Shown in pieces: positions 51,266 to 60,230 of a DNA stretch of 64,000 bases. The DNA is taken from assembly GCA_963701205.1 (NCBI GenBank), contig OY969575.1, forward strand, positions 2,108,001 through 2,172,000, given 5' to 3'. A program made the translations under genes and the position numbers. Every line of letters starts with the position of its first letter. Within the stretch, counting starts at the first letter, position 1. The stretch comes from JALZKA01 sp963701205. Lineage in GTDB: Bacteria; Actinomycetota; Thermoleophilia; Solirubrobacterales; 70-9. Below the pieces are notes generated by a model, which saw only the letters and a program-made list of their open reading frames with translations, was not told where the DNA came from and searched no databases.

Positions 51266-52612
51266 CTAGTGCGCGCGAGAGCCGTTGACCGCAAACTCCG
51301 CGAAGCGGTGCACAAGGGCCGCCGGAACGCGGGCCTTGACCAGGACGCCGTCGGCACGCTCAGACCGCTTGAGGTCGCCAGCAAGCTCGTAGAGCTCGGC
51401 CAGCCGGGCGCCTTCGGCGTACGGGACCAGCAACTCCATCTCCGTCAGCGTACGGTCGAACTCGGCCGCGATCCTGTCGCGCAGCTCGTCCATGCCCTCC
51501 CCGGTGTGGGCCGAGATGCCCACAACGTCGGAACGACCAACCAGGAGGCGCTGGCGCTCATCGTCGTCCAGCAAATCGATCTTGTTGAAGACCAGCAAGC
51601 GGGGCTGCTCCGACGCACCCATTTCCTCGAGCACGGATTCGACCGCCGCGATCGACCCAGCCCGGGCGCCATCGTCCTCGGATGCGTCAACCACGTGGAC
51701 GATCAGGTCGGCCAGGCGGGTTTCCTCAAGAGTGGCCTTGAACGCGCTCACCAACTGATGCGGGAGCTTGCGAATGAAGCCGACCGTGTCGGTCACCAGG
51801 TACGGCCGGCCATCGTGCTCGTATTGCCGCGTCGTCGGGTCAAGGGTCTCGAAGAGCCTTGACCCAACACTGACGCCCGCGCCCGTCAGGGCGTTCAAGG
51901 TCGTTGACTTGCCGGCGTTTGTGTAGCCGGCGAGGGCCACGGCGGGGACGGCTGCTGACTCACGGCGTGTCCGCATGGTCTCGCGACCGCGTTCGAGCTT
52001 TTCAAGGCGCCGTCGCAGCGCGGTGATGCGGTCGCGGGCCAAGCGTCGGTCGGTCTCAATCTGGGACTCGCCCGGACCTCGCGTACCGATGCCTCCATCC
52101 ATGCGTCCGGCGCCCAGGCGTTCGAGGTGGGTCCACAGGCCCCGCATGCGGGCGAGGTTGTATTGCAGCTGGGCGAGTTCCACTTGGAGTTTGCCCTCAG
52201 CCGAATGGGCGTGGTCGGCAAAAATGTCGAGGATCACGGCAGTCCGGTCGATCACGGGCGTATCGAGGGTGGCCTCCAAGTTGCGCTCCTGGCGTGGCGC
52301 AAGCTCGTCATCGCAGGCGACCACGTTCGCCCCCGACTCGGCGATCAGCGCCTTCAGCTCCTCAAGCTTGCCGCGCCCGAAGTAGCGATCTGGATCGGGA
52401 TCGGCACGGACCTGGACCAGCTCAGCCGCCGTCGCCACTCCAGCGGTCCGCAGCAGCTCCTTGAGCTCAGCAAGGGGATCGGCGCCGTCGCCTCCGGGAT
52501 CGGGCAGGGCGCCAATCGCTACCGCGCGCTGGCGGGCGCGGCGGTTTTGCACGCCAGCCCCATTCGCAGCGTCTGACTCCGCCGTCCGGCCGTTGCGTCC
52601 TCGCTCCTGCAC
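51266..52612 (-). CDS. hflX: GTPase HflX
   Basis: HflX is a ribosome-associated GTPase that splits stalled or hibernating ribosomes. The 448-residue protein has the N-terminal HflX domain (FGRGKLEELKALI, ERNLEATLDTPVIDRTAVILDIFADHAHSAEGKLQVELAQLQY), then G1 ALAGYTNAGKSTTLN, G3 VTDTVGFIRKLPH, G4 VFNKIDLLDDD and a C-terminal domain. The GTGxRGPGESQIETDRR motif is typical. It is 20 bases upstream of dut on the same strand. Confidence 0.95.
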   Translation of the reverse strand: MQERGRNGRTAESDAANGAGVQNRRARQRAVAIGALPDPGGDGADPLAELKELLRTAGVATAAELVQVRADPDPDRYFGRGKLEELKALIAESGANVVACDDELAPRQERNLEATLDTPVIDRTAVILDIFADHAHSAEGKLQVELAQLQYNLARMRGLWTHLERLGAGRMDGGIGTRGPGESQIETDRRLARDRITALRRRLEKLERGRETMRTRRESAAVPAVALAGYTNAGKSTTLNALTGAGVSVGSRLFETLDPTTRQYEHDGRPYLVTDTVGFIRKLPHQLVSAFKATLEETRLADLIVHVVDASEDDGARAGSIAAVESVLEEMGASEQPRLLVFNKIDLLDDDERQRLLVGRSDVVGISAHTGEGMDELRDRIAAEFDRTLTEMELLVPYAEGARLAELYELAGDLKRSERADGVLVKARVPAALVHRFAEFAVNGSRAH

Positions 52613-52714
52613 CCGATCGATTGTAGGACGATGCGAAAGTCCGCCCGCGCGCGGGCACTCAACGGCCGGTACCGCGCATCCTCAGCGTTTCAGCCAGCTA
52701 GGGTCTGCGCCGCA

Positions 52715-53698
52715 GTGAAGGTCTTTCTTACCGGCGGAACGGGATTCATCGGCGGCCATGTCGCCGGTTTGCTGCGCGCCCGGGGCGACAGCGTCGTCGC
52801 GCTCGTGCGGACCCCTGCGAAAGCGGCTGAGCTTGAGCGCCTTGGCGTTGAACTCGTGCCTGGCGCCATCGACGACCGGACCGCTTTGGCCGCCGCGATG
52901 GTGGGCGTGGACGCCGTGATCCATGGCGCGGCCATCTATGAGGTAGGCGTCGCCGAGGGCCGCCGCAAAGCGCTGCAAGCCGCAAACATCGAGGGCACGC
53001 GCAACGTGCTCGGTGCCGCCCTCGACGCAGGCGTTCGTCGCTCCCTTTACGTATCAACGGTCGGCGCGTTCGGAAACACCCATGGCAAGGTCGTTGACGA
53101 GAGCTATGAGCACCCCGGCCACGAGTTCAGCTCCTACTACGAGGAGACGAAGTACCGCGCTCACCAGGTTGCCAAGGAGCTGATCGATGCTGGACTGGCG
53201 TGCGTGATCGTCCAGCCCACTGCCGTTTACGGCCCCGATGACCATTCCGCGATCGGTAAGCAAATCCTTGACTTCGCGCGGGGTCGCATGCCCTTTGTGC
53301 CGTTTCCGAACCTCGGACTCAACATGGTCCACGTCGAGGACGTTGCCGCGGGGATCGTCGCGGCCCTGGACCGGGGCCGCGACGGCGAGGCTTATGTCCT
53401 TGCCGGCGACAACCTCACGATGCGAGAGCTAATGGACGAGGTTGCCGACGTCGCCGGCACGCGCAAGCCCATCGCCAACGTGCCAACGGCAATCCTCAAG
53501 GCGCTCGCGCCCTTCGGGCCGATCATCGGCAAGCTCGCGGGGCAGCCGCCGAACATGCGTGAGCTGATTTCAGCCTCCGACGGTGTCACGCTGTGGACCA
53601 CGGCCGCCAAGGCCGGGGAAGAGCTTGGGTTCGAGTCACGGCCGCTCGCGGATGGCCTGCGCCAAACCCTCACAGGCGAGGGTGTCGGCCAAGGCTGA
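52715..53698 (+). CDS. NAD-dependent epimerase/dehydratase family protein
   Basis: This is an extended-SDR protein of 327 residues. KVFLTGGTGFIGGHVAGLL is the NAD loop, VDAVIHGAAIYEVG gives the adenine site, and the active-site YxxxK is in FSSYYEETKYRAHQVAKEL, with the Ser in LYVSTVGAFGN. It is close to HpnA and dihydroflavonol-reductase-like members. GTG 52715 gives the standard N-terminus (the ATG 52631 adds 28 residues). The reaction substrate is unknown. It is divergent from hflX. Confidence 0.88.
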   Translation: MKVFLTGGTGFIGGHVAGLLRARGDSVVALVRTPAKAAELERLGVELVPGAIDDRTALAAAMVGVDAVIHGAAIYEVGVAEGRRKALQAANIEGTRNVLGAALDAGVRRSLYVSTVGAFGNTHGKVVDESYEHPGHEFSSYYEETKYRAHQVAKELIDAGLACVIVQPTAVYGPDDHSAIGKQILDFARGRMPFVPFPNLGLNMVHVEDVAAGIVAALDRGRDGEAYVLAGDNLTMRELMDEVADVAGTRKPIANVPTAILKALAPFGPIIGKLAGQPPNMRELISASDGVTLWTTAAKAGEELGFESRPLADGLRQTLTGEGVGQG

Positions 53699-53699
53699 C

Positions 53700-54872
53700 C
53701 TACTTGGTGAGGTGCTTGCGCATCCGCTCGACGGCTTCGCTGATCAACTCGTCCGGCGTCGTCAGCGAGATGCGAAAGAAGCCCTCCCCGGAAGGTCCGT
53801 ACATCGACCCCGGTGAGACGATCACCGCCGCTTCTTCGAGTGCCAGCTCGGCAAAGCTGGTCGAGGTGTGCTCGTCAGGCACCGGAGCCCAAACGTAGAT
53901 CGTCCCCTTTGGCGCTTCGACCTGAACGCCGATATCGCGCAGGGCGGCGACGACGAGGTCCCGGCGACGTGCGTAAACGGCGTTCATTGCCGTCACCGGC
54001 TCCGATCCTCCGTTGAGCGCCGCCACGCCCGCCAGCTGGACCGCTTCGAACAGGCCCGAATCGACGTTCGTCTTCAGGCGCCAGTAGGTCTGGATTGCAT
54101 CCGCGTTGCCGAGAACGGCGGCACACCGCCAGCCGGTCATGTTGAAGCCCTTTGAAAGCGAGAAGACTTCGACGCCTACCTCCTTGGCGCCCGGCGTGGC
54201 GAGGAAGCTGGGGGCTACATATCCGTCGTAGGTTGTCTCCGAATAGGCGTTGTCGTGCACGACCAGGATCTCGTGCTCCCTGGCCAACTCGACCACCCGC
54301 TCGAAGAGTCCATCGGGCGCGACCGCTCCGGTTGGATTGTTCGGGTAGTTGAGGAACATGAGTCGGGCACAGCTGAGCGCCTCGTCGCTGATCGCGTCAA
54401 GGTCAGGCGCGAATCCGAGCTCGGGCACGAGCGGCAGCACCTCAGGCGTGGCGCCGGCAAGAATCGGGCCGCCCGTGTAGACCGGATACCCGGGATCCGA
54501 GGCCAAGGCGACATCGCCTGGGTCCAAGAAGGCGAAGCAAAGGTTGTAAATGCACTCCTTGGCACCAATTGCGGGGATGACCTCGGATTCCGGGTCAATC
54601 GCGACCCCGAACCTGCGGTCATAGAAATCGCTGAAAGCCCGGCGAAACTCCTCGCGGCCGCGGTTGGACGGGTAATGGTGGGTTGACGGGTCGGCGATCG
54701 CCGCTTCCATCGCAGCCACGATGTGCGGGTAGGTGGGCGTATCCGGATCGCCGATCCCGAGGCTGATGACATCGATCCCTGCCGCGCGCTTGGCCGCCAC
54801 CTTACGTTCAAGTTCCGCGAACATGTAGGGCGGCATCGCCTCAAGGCGCTTGGACGGATCGGTCAGGGACAT
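53700..54872 (-). CDS. dapL: LL-diaminopimelate aminotransferase
   Basis: DapL makes LL-diaminopimelate from tetrahydrodipicolinate in one step, bypassing dapC/D/E. The 390-residue class I aminotransferase has ISLGIGDPDTPT, HHYPSNRGREEFRRAF, VIPAIGAKECIYNLCFAFLDPGD and the PLP lysine in VFSLSKGFNMTGWRCA, followed by FFRISLTTPDE. The IGDPD and GAKECI motifs favour DapL over aspartate aminotransferase. It lies directly upstream (transcription order) of dapF, which fits the lysine/DAP pathway. Confidence 0.9.
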   Translation of the reverse strand: MSLTDPSKRLEAMPPYMFAELERKVAAKRAAGIDVISLGIGDPDTPTYPHIVAAMEAAIADPSTHHYPSNRGREEFRRAFSDFYDRRFGVAIDPESEVIPAIGAKECIYNLCFAFLDPGDVALASDPGYPVYTGGPILAGATPEVLPLVPELGFAPDLDAISDEALSCARLMFLNYPNNPTGAVAPDGLFERVVELAREHEILVVHDNAYSETTYDGYVAPSFLATPGAKEVGVEVFSLSKGFNMTGWRCAAVLGNADAIQTYWRLKTNVDSGLFEAVQLAGVAALNGGSEPVTAMNAVYARRRDLVVAALRDIGVQVEAPKGTIYVWAPVPDEHTSTSFAELALEEAAVIVSPGSMYGPSGEGFFRISLTTPDELISEAVERMRKHLTK

Positions 54873-54911
54873 GGTTCCTTTCGGGGCTGCCTGCGGGTTG
54901 CGTGAGGGTAT

Positions 54912-55754
54912 CTAGGCGTCGGCCAGGCGTTGAATGAGCTCCGCTGCAAACTCGCCGCGGTACACCGGGCTTGCCGTGCCCGTAAGCGTCACGTCAAGCT
55001 CCGCCGAAACATCGACGGTCAGCTCGCCGCCGTCGAGGATCACGTCGAAGGGACCCCCGGCGCCGGCTAGGTAGGCAGCCACCGCCGCACCCGAGGCACC
55101 CGTGCCGGACGACAGCGTCTCCCCCACCCCGCGCTCATAGATCCGCGCGCGTATCCGCGAACCCTCGACTCTGGTGAACGAGACGTTGGTTCGATTGGGA
55201 AACAGATCCCGGTCTCCCTCGATGGCGGGGCCAAGCGCGGCAAGGTCAAGATCATCAACCTCGTCGCCGACCTCGATCACGCACTGCGGATTACCGACGT
55301 TGACGTGCCGAAAGCTCCAGGTACGACCGCCCGATGTAATGGTGCCCGAACCGTCGGGCGGTCCATCGGGATAATCGTTGGAAGCGGTGGTTGCCCGCCC
55401 GATCGCCATGGCGACGCGATCTGGGCCCAGGATCGTTGGCAGCACGGGCCCTGCTTTGGTGATCACGCTGAAGCTGTCCTCTGCCGTCCAGCCCGACGCC
55501 CGCAGGTAAAGGACCGCCTCGCGGGCACCGTTACCTGAGAGCTCGGCCTCGGATCCGTCGGGATTGAAGATCCGCAGCTCGGCGACATGGACCGGGTCGT
55601 CAGTCTCGGCCAGCAGCAAGATCCCATCTGCCCCGACGCCGAAGTGCGGCTCGCAGATCAGCTGGATTCGCCTTGCCGTCAGCTCGAACGGCAGGGCCGC
55701 CGCCTCGACGATTGCGTAGTCGTTGCCAAGTGCCTGCCACTTCTCAAAGCGCAT
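54912..55754 (-). CDS. dapF: Diaminopimelate epimerase homologue with both catalytic Cys replaced by Ser
   Basis: DapF epimerises LL- to meso-diaminopimelate for peptidoglycan. The 280-residue sequence is clear: FEKWQALGNDYAIVE, FGVGADGILLL, NPDGSEAELSGNGAR and ERGVGETLSSGTGASG. The two catalytic cysteines of the family (Cys73 and Cys217 in Haemophilus numbering, in the QCGNGAR and ACGSGA motifs) are Ser73 and Ser216 here. Context (downstream of dapL, before miaA) supports the assignment. Activity is uncertain because the usual thiol pair is absent. Confidence 0.85.
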   Translation of the reverse strand: MRFEKWQALGNDYAIVEAAALPFELTARRIQLICEPHFGVGADGILLLAETDDPVHVAELRIFNPDGSEAELSGNGAREAVLYLRASGWTAEDSFSVITKAGPVLPTILGPDRVAMAIGRATTASNDYPDGPPDGSGTITSGGRTWSFRHVNVGNPQCVIEVGDEVDDLDLAALGPAIEGDRDLFPNRTNVSFTRVEGSRIRARIYERGVGETLSSGTGASGAAVAAYLAGAGGPFDVILDGGELTVDVSAELDVTLTGTASPVYRGEFAAELIQRLADA

Positions 55755-55763
55755 CGAGCGAGC

Positions 55764-56651
55764 CTAATGGTCCAGGGCGGCGAGGATCTCGGCGGCAACC
55801 TGATCGTCGTCCCGGCCCGCGCGGTCGATGGTGCTCACGCCCGGCATTCGGCGCATCCAGGTCAACTGCCGACGGGCGAAGGCGCGCTGCGCGCGCTTCA
55901 TCCCCTCGATATCGCCCTCGAGCAGTTCCGCAAATCCAATCGCAGCCCTTGCCGTTCGCGAGATGCCGGCGGTACTCGCCCGCGCGACCTCGCCCGCGGC
56001 TCCCGCCGCGACCATCGCGTCCACCCGGCGATCGATACGCGCGTGCAACTCACTGCGCTCCACCACAAGACCAGCCAGCATCGTTGGGTGGCGCAACCGC
56101 TCCGTCCACAGCCCTTCCGAGGACGCGTGCGGCGCAATACCCAGGCGAATCAACGCCGTCACCCGGGCAACGCGTTTGGCGTCATTCGGGTGGACGCCGG
56201 ACGCGAGCTCCTCAGGCAGCTCCGCATGGAGGGCGTCGCTTCCGCGCGAATCGATATCCCGCTGGACCTCGTCGCGCACCACCGCCGGAAGCGGCGGGCG
56301 AAGATTGAGGGGAGCAAGGGCGGCGCGCAGGTAAAGGCCCGTTCCCCCGACCACGATCGGCCGGCGGCCAGCTTCGAGCAGGGCGTCGATCCGGGGGTGT
56401 GCGAGCTCGACGAAGCGCCCGACAGAGAACTCCTCATGCAAGGCTGCAATTCCGATCAACTCGTGCTCAAGGGCGGCGCGTTCCTGCGGCGAGGGGGCGC
56501 CGCTGATCAGCTCCAAGCCGCGATAGACCTGAATTGCGTCGCAGCTGATCGCAACGGGGTCCTCGCCGCGCTCCCGAAGCGCGGTCGCCAGTGCGACTGC
56601 CACCCCTGTTTTCCCTACCGCGGTCGGCCCGAAGATCGCGACGACTTGCAC
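55764..56651 (-). CDS. miaA: tRNA dimethylallyltransferase
   Basis: MiaA adds a dimethylallyl group to A37 of tRNAs that read UNN codons. The 295-residue protein has the P-loop VVAIFGPTAVGKTGVAVALA, AISCDAIQVYRGLELISGAP, VVGGTGLYLRAAL and the C-terminal RQLTWMRRMPGV. It is followed in transcription order by dapF (gap 9) and preceded by miaB (gap 22), so this looks like an operon of miaB-miaA-dapF. Confidence 0.95.
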   Translation of the reverse strand: MQVVAIFGPTAVGKTGVAVALATALRERGEDPVAISCDAIQVYRGLELISGAPSPQERAALEHELIGIAALHEEFSVGRFVELAHPRIDALLEAGRRPIVVGGTGLYLRAALAPLNLRPPLPAVVRDEVQRDIDSRGSDALHAELPEELASGVHPNDAKRVARVTALIRLGIAPHASSEGLWTERLRHPTMLAGLVVERSELHARIDRRVDAMVAAGAAGEVARASTAGISRTARAAIGFAELLEGDIEGMKRAQRAFARRQLTWMRRMPGVSTIDRAGRDDDQVAAEILAALDH

Positions 56652-56673
56652 GTGATGCTCCCGCGACGGCCGA

Positions 56674-57999
56674 CTAGCCGATCCGGCTCAATAGGCGTTC
56701 GTGCCCGAGGAGGGTCTGCGAGGTGGCGCTCTCGATTTCGACCTCGACGAACTCGCCAGGGACGCCAGTACCCTCGAAATTGACCGCCTTGTTGTGGCGC
56801 GAGCGACCCCGCAACCTGGACGCGTCGGTGCGGCTCGTGCCCTCCACAAGGACGTCAACCGTCCGGCCGACAAAGCGCTGGGCGCGCTCCCGTGCGTTGC
56901 GCTGAACCGCCTCCACCAGCCGTTCCATTCGCTCGGACTTCACCGGCTGGGAGACGTGGCCTGCGAGCTCGGCGGCCTCGGTGCCGCGGCGCGGCGAAAA
57001 GACGAAGGTGAACGCGCTGTCGTAGGCAACCGCCTCGACTACTTCAAGCGTTGCGTCAAAGTCCGCGTCGGTCTCGCCTGGAAAGCCGACGATGATGTCC
57101 GTGGTCAGGGCGCAGTCGGGAACGTGTTCGCGAATCAGGGCCACCCGATCCAGGTAACGCTCGCGCGTATAGGTACGCCGCATTGCTTTCAGGATGCGAT
57201 CCGAGCCGGACTGCAACGGCAGGTGAATGTGTTCGCAAAGCGACCGACATTCGGCGTGCGCACGAACGACATCCTCCTTCATGTCCTTGGGATGCGGACT
57301 GGTGTAGCGGATCCGGTCGATCCCGTCAACGGCATCGACAGCTCGCAAGAGCTCGGCGAAGGTCGCGCGGTCTGATCCACGTAGATCCCGTCCGTAGGAG
57401 TTCACGTTCTGACCGAGCAGCGTCACCTCACGAACCCCGTCGGCGGCAAGTCGCTCCACCTCGCTGACCAACTCCGGCGCAGGTCGCGAGACCTCGCGTC
57501 CGCGAGTGGACGGAACGATGCAGTAGGAGCAAACGGAGTTGCAGCCAACGGAGATCTGAAGCCAGGCCTGATACTCCCGCGACCGCTTCATCGGCAAATG
57601 CCCAGCGAAGCCCTCAAACTCGAAATAGCCCTGCGCTCCGATCGAGTCGGTGGTCAGAAATTCAGCAAGCCGGTGGATCTGACCGGGCCCGAAGGCCACG
57701 TCAACGAAGGGAAAGCGCTCAAAGATCTCATCCTTGACCGATTGGGCCCAGCAGCCGCCAACGCCGACGACCCGCGCCGGGTCCTCGCGCTTCAGTCGCT
57801 TGGCCTGCCCGAGGTGGGCCAAGAAGCGACTATCGGCCGATTCACGGATCGAGCAGGTGTTGAACAGGATCAGATCAGCCTGTTCGCGCTCATCCGCCTG
57901 TTCGTAGCCGAGCGACTCCAGCATTCCGCGCATGCGCTCGGAATCGTGCTCGTTCATCTGACAACCAAAGGTGGTGACGTGGTAGCGCTTCACGGACAC
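56674..57999 (-). CDS. miaB: tRNA-2-methylthio-N6-dimethylallyladenosine synthase
   Basis: MiaB adds the 2-methylthio group to i6A37 made by MiaA. The 441-residue protein has the N-terminal cluster domain (TTFGCQMNEHDSERM, LFNTCSIRESA, VGGCWAQ: three Cys), the radical-SAM motif CNSVCSYC and a C-terminal TRAM domain. STRGREVSRPAPELVSEVE and DIIVGFPGETDADF are typical. It sits first in the miaB-miaA-dapF run. Confidence 0.95.
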   Translation of the reverse strand: MSVKRYHVTTFGCQMNEHDSERMRGMLESLGYEQADEREQADLILFNTCSIRESADSRFLAHLGQAKRLKREDPARVVGVGGCWAQSVKDEIFERFPFVDVAFGPGQIHRLAEFLTTDSIGAQGYFEFEGFAGHLPMKRSREYQAWLQISVGCNSVCSYCIVPSTRGREVSRPAPELVSEVERLAADGVREVTLLGQNVNSYGRDLRGSDRATFAELLRAVDAVDGIDRIRYTSPHPKDMKEDVVRAHAECRSLCEHIHLPLQSGSDRILKAMRRTYTRERYLDRVALIREHVPDCALTTDIIVGFPGETDADFDATLEVVEAVAYDSAFTFVFSPRRGTEAAELAGHVSQPVKSERMERLVEAVQRNARERAQRFVGRTVDVLVEGTSRTDASRLRGRSRHNKAVNFEGTGVPGEFVEVEIESATSQTLLGHERLLSRIG

Positions 58000-58073
58000 G
58001 AGCCTACGACCTGATGACCCGAAACCGCGACCCGATGTGACCCGAAAGCACTGGGATTGCCAAAGGGCAGTCC

Positions 58074-58667
58074 CTACTTGACGGTCAGCTGGCCTTCCAT
58101 GCCCGCCTCCCGGTGACCCGGAATCGTGCAGAAGAACGCATAGGTGCCTGCGGCGAGTTTGGTCGAGGCCGTTGCGGCGTCGCCGCCGCTAACCGTGCTG
58201 CTCTCAACCACGGTCTTCCGCTGGCCCTCGATCGCGACATTGTGAGGAACCGGCGACGGATTCGTGTATGAGATAGAAACGGTGCCGGCGGCGGCCGAAA
58301 GGGAATCGGGCTCAAACACCAGGTCGCCGGCGGCGGGTGAGGACAGCTGGAGCACGTCCGTGGGCGGCTCCTTGTCAACCGGCTTTGCTTCGTCTGGGCT
58401 GGTGGGCGCGGACGGCTGCTCGGCGGTCGCCTCGGCCTCTTGCTCGGCGAAGAACTCCTCTAACTCGTGCGAGCGGTGCTCCTTCTCCTCCCGCGCAAGG
58501 CTGATCGCCCAGGCGCAAGTGGCAACCACCAAAACCGCCATCGCCGTCAGGCCCCCAAGCAGAACACCACGCGAAGCCGGAAACTTCTCCGATCGCATTC
58601 CCCCAAACGAGAGGGCGAGTGCGATCACCACGAGCGCGGCGCCGAGGACGTAGAAGAGGTCGTTCAT
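58074..58667 (-). CDS. Membrane-anchored cupredoxin-like protein
   Basis: This 197-residue protein has two N-terminal membrane spans (about residues 4-22 and 35-57), a charged helix (58-80), a Pro/Ser linker and a plastocyanin-like domain. The type 1 copper ligands are all visible: His142 in PVPHNVAIEG, then Cys180, His185 and Met190 in YAFFCTIPGHREAGMEGQ. It should carry electrons or store copper on the outer face. No oxidase genes are nearby. It is 31 bases after rny in the same direction. Confidence 0.85.
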   Translation of the reverse strand: MNDLFYVLGAALVVIALALSFGGMRSEKFPASRGVLLGGLTAMAVLVVATCAWAISLAREEKEHRSHELEEFFAEQEAEATAEQPSAPTSPDEAKPVDKEPPTDVLQLSSPAAGDLVFEPDSLSAAAGTVSISYTNPSPVPHNVAIEGQRKTVVESSTVSGGDAATASTKLAAGTYAFFCTIPGHREAGMEGQLTVK

Positions 58668-58698
58668 GCGGTGGCGATCCTATCGTGTCCCGTCGGGC

Positions 58699-60117
58699 CT
58701 AATCGGCATACGCGGTGGCGCGACTTTCCCGGATCACGATGACCTTGATCTGCCCCGGATGCTGAGTTTCGCGCTCGATCGCCGCCGCAGTCTCCTGCGA
58801 GATGACAACGGCCTGATCGTCATCGACCACTCCTGGATCAACCACCACCCGGATCTCCCGGCCAGCCCGCATCGCGAAGACGCGCTCGACCCCGTGATGC
58901 CTGGACGCGATCTCCTCCAGCTCCTTCATCCTGCCCACATACTGTTCGAGCGAGTCGCCTCTGGCCCCCGGCCGGGCCCCCGATACGGCATCTGCTGCCT
59001 GGACCACGACCGCCTCCACGGTCTTTGGCGCAACCTCGTTGTGATGGGCCTCCATCGCGTGCGCGACGGCCTCCGCCTCGCCGTTTCGGCGCACGATCCT
59101 GGCCCCGATCAGCGCATGCGGTCCTTCGACCTCGTGCGTTACGGCTTTGCCGATGTCGTGCAAGAACGCGGCCCGGCGCGCAGTCTCAGCGGATGCGCCA
59201 AGTTCTTCTGCCAGCGTTCCGGCCAGGTTCGCGCACTCGACAAGATGATCCAGGACGTTTTGGCCGTAGCTCGACCGAAATCGAAGTTGGCCCATCAGCT
59301 TCACCAGTTCGGGATCCAGGCCGTGGACATGGGCTGCAAGCGCCGCGCGTTCGCCCTCTTCGACAAGACGACCCGCCATATCGGTCTCCGCCTGCTGATG
59401 CGTCTCTTCAATCGTCGCCGGGTGGATGCGGCCGTCGGCGATCAGGCGCTCCAGCGTGATCCGTGCCACCTCCCGCCGAACGCCGTCGAAACTGGAGAGG
59501 ACGACCGCTGACGGCGTCTCATCGATGATCACGTCAACGCCCGTGACCTTCTCGAAGGCACGGATATTGCGCCCGTCGCGCCCGATGATGCGCCCCTTCA
59601 TCTCATCGGACGGAAGCTCAACCAGGCGAGTCGTGGTCTCAATCGAGTGCTTGGCCGCCAACCGTTGCGTCGCCACGGCCAGAATGCTCCGCGCGCGTCG
59701 CTCGCCATCACGCCGCGCCTCATCCTCGATTTGCCGAATCTTGAGGGCGGCCTGGTGGTTGGCTTCCTGTTCGACGTCGGCGAGCAGCATCTGCTTGGCC
59801 TGGGCGGCCGTCAGGCTGGAGAGTCGCTCCAATTCGAGCCGCTGAACGCGCTTGGCCTGTTTTAGCTCGTCGCCTTGCTGAATCAGGTTGCGCTCGCGAT
59901 CCTCCAACGCCTGCGCTCGTCGTTCGAGGTCCGCCTGCTTCAGTTCAATCGAGTGCTGCTCGCGCAGTGCCCGCTCCTCCATGCGGGCGATCTCTTCGCG
60001 TCTCGCGTTGAGCTCGGAGGAAACAGGACTACCGGCCGTAGCCTCCCCTCGAGCGCCCCTGGCTTCGTTGGCGTCATCGGGACGCCGCCAGGGCAAGTGC
60101 CCGGCGCCTGGTGCCAT
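58699..60117 (-). CDS. rny: Ribonuclease Y without a membrane anchor
   Basis: RNase Y starts mRNA decay in many Gram-positive bacteria. The 472-residue protein has a long coiled coil (about residues 35-150), a KH domain with MKGRIIGRDGRNIRAFEKVTGVDVIIDETP and an HD domain with AAFLHDIGKAVTHEVEGPH. Most homologues begin with a membrane segment; here the N-terminus is hydrophilic (GAGHLPWRRPDDANEARG). An in-frame TGA sits 15 bases before the ATG, so the anchor is not just missed. A GGAG lies near -10. Confidence 0.93.
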   Translation of the reverse strand: MAPGAGHLPWRRPDDANEARGARGEATAGSPVSSELNARREEIARMEERALREQHSIELKQADLERRAQALEDRERNLIQQGDELKQAKRVQRLELERLSSLTAAQAKQMLLADVEQEANHQAALKIRQIEDEARRDGERRARSILAVATQRLAAKHSIETTTRLVELPSDEMKGRIIGRDGRNIRAFEKVTGVDVIIDETPSAVVLSSFDGVRREVARITLERLIADGRIHPATIEETHQQAETDMAGRLVEEGERAALAAHVHGLDPELVKLMGQLRFRSSYGQNVLDHLVECANLAGTLAEELGASAETARRAAFLHDIGKAVTHEVEGPHALIGARIVRRNGEAEAVAHAMEAHHNEVAPKTVEAVVVQAADAVSGARPGARGDSLEQYVGRMKELEEIASRHHGVERVFAMRAGREIRVVVDPGVVDDDQAVVISQETAAAIERETQHPGQIKVIVIRESRATAYAD

Positions 60118-60230
60118 TTCAATCTCCGCTGTTCAAATATTGAGTTCATCGATTTAGGCGCAGCTCCGGCTTGCCGAAGCTCGCACCGCGATCGTACGCC
60201 GGACCGCCGGAATTGGCAAGCGCAGCAGGA

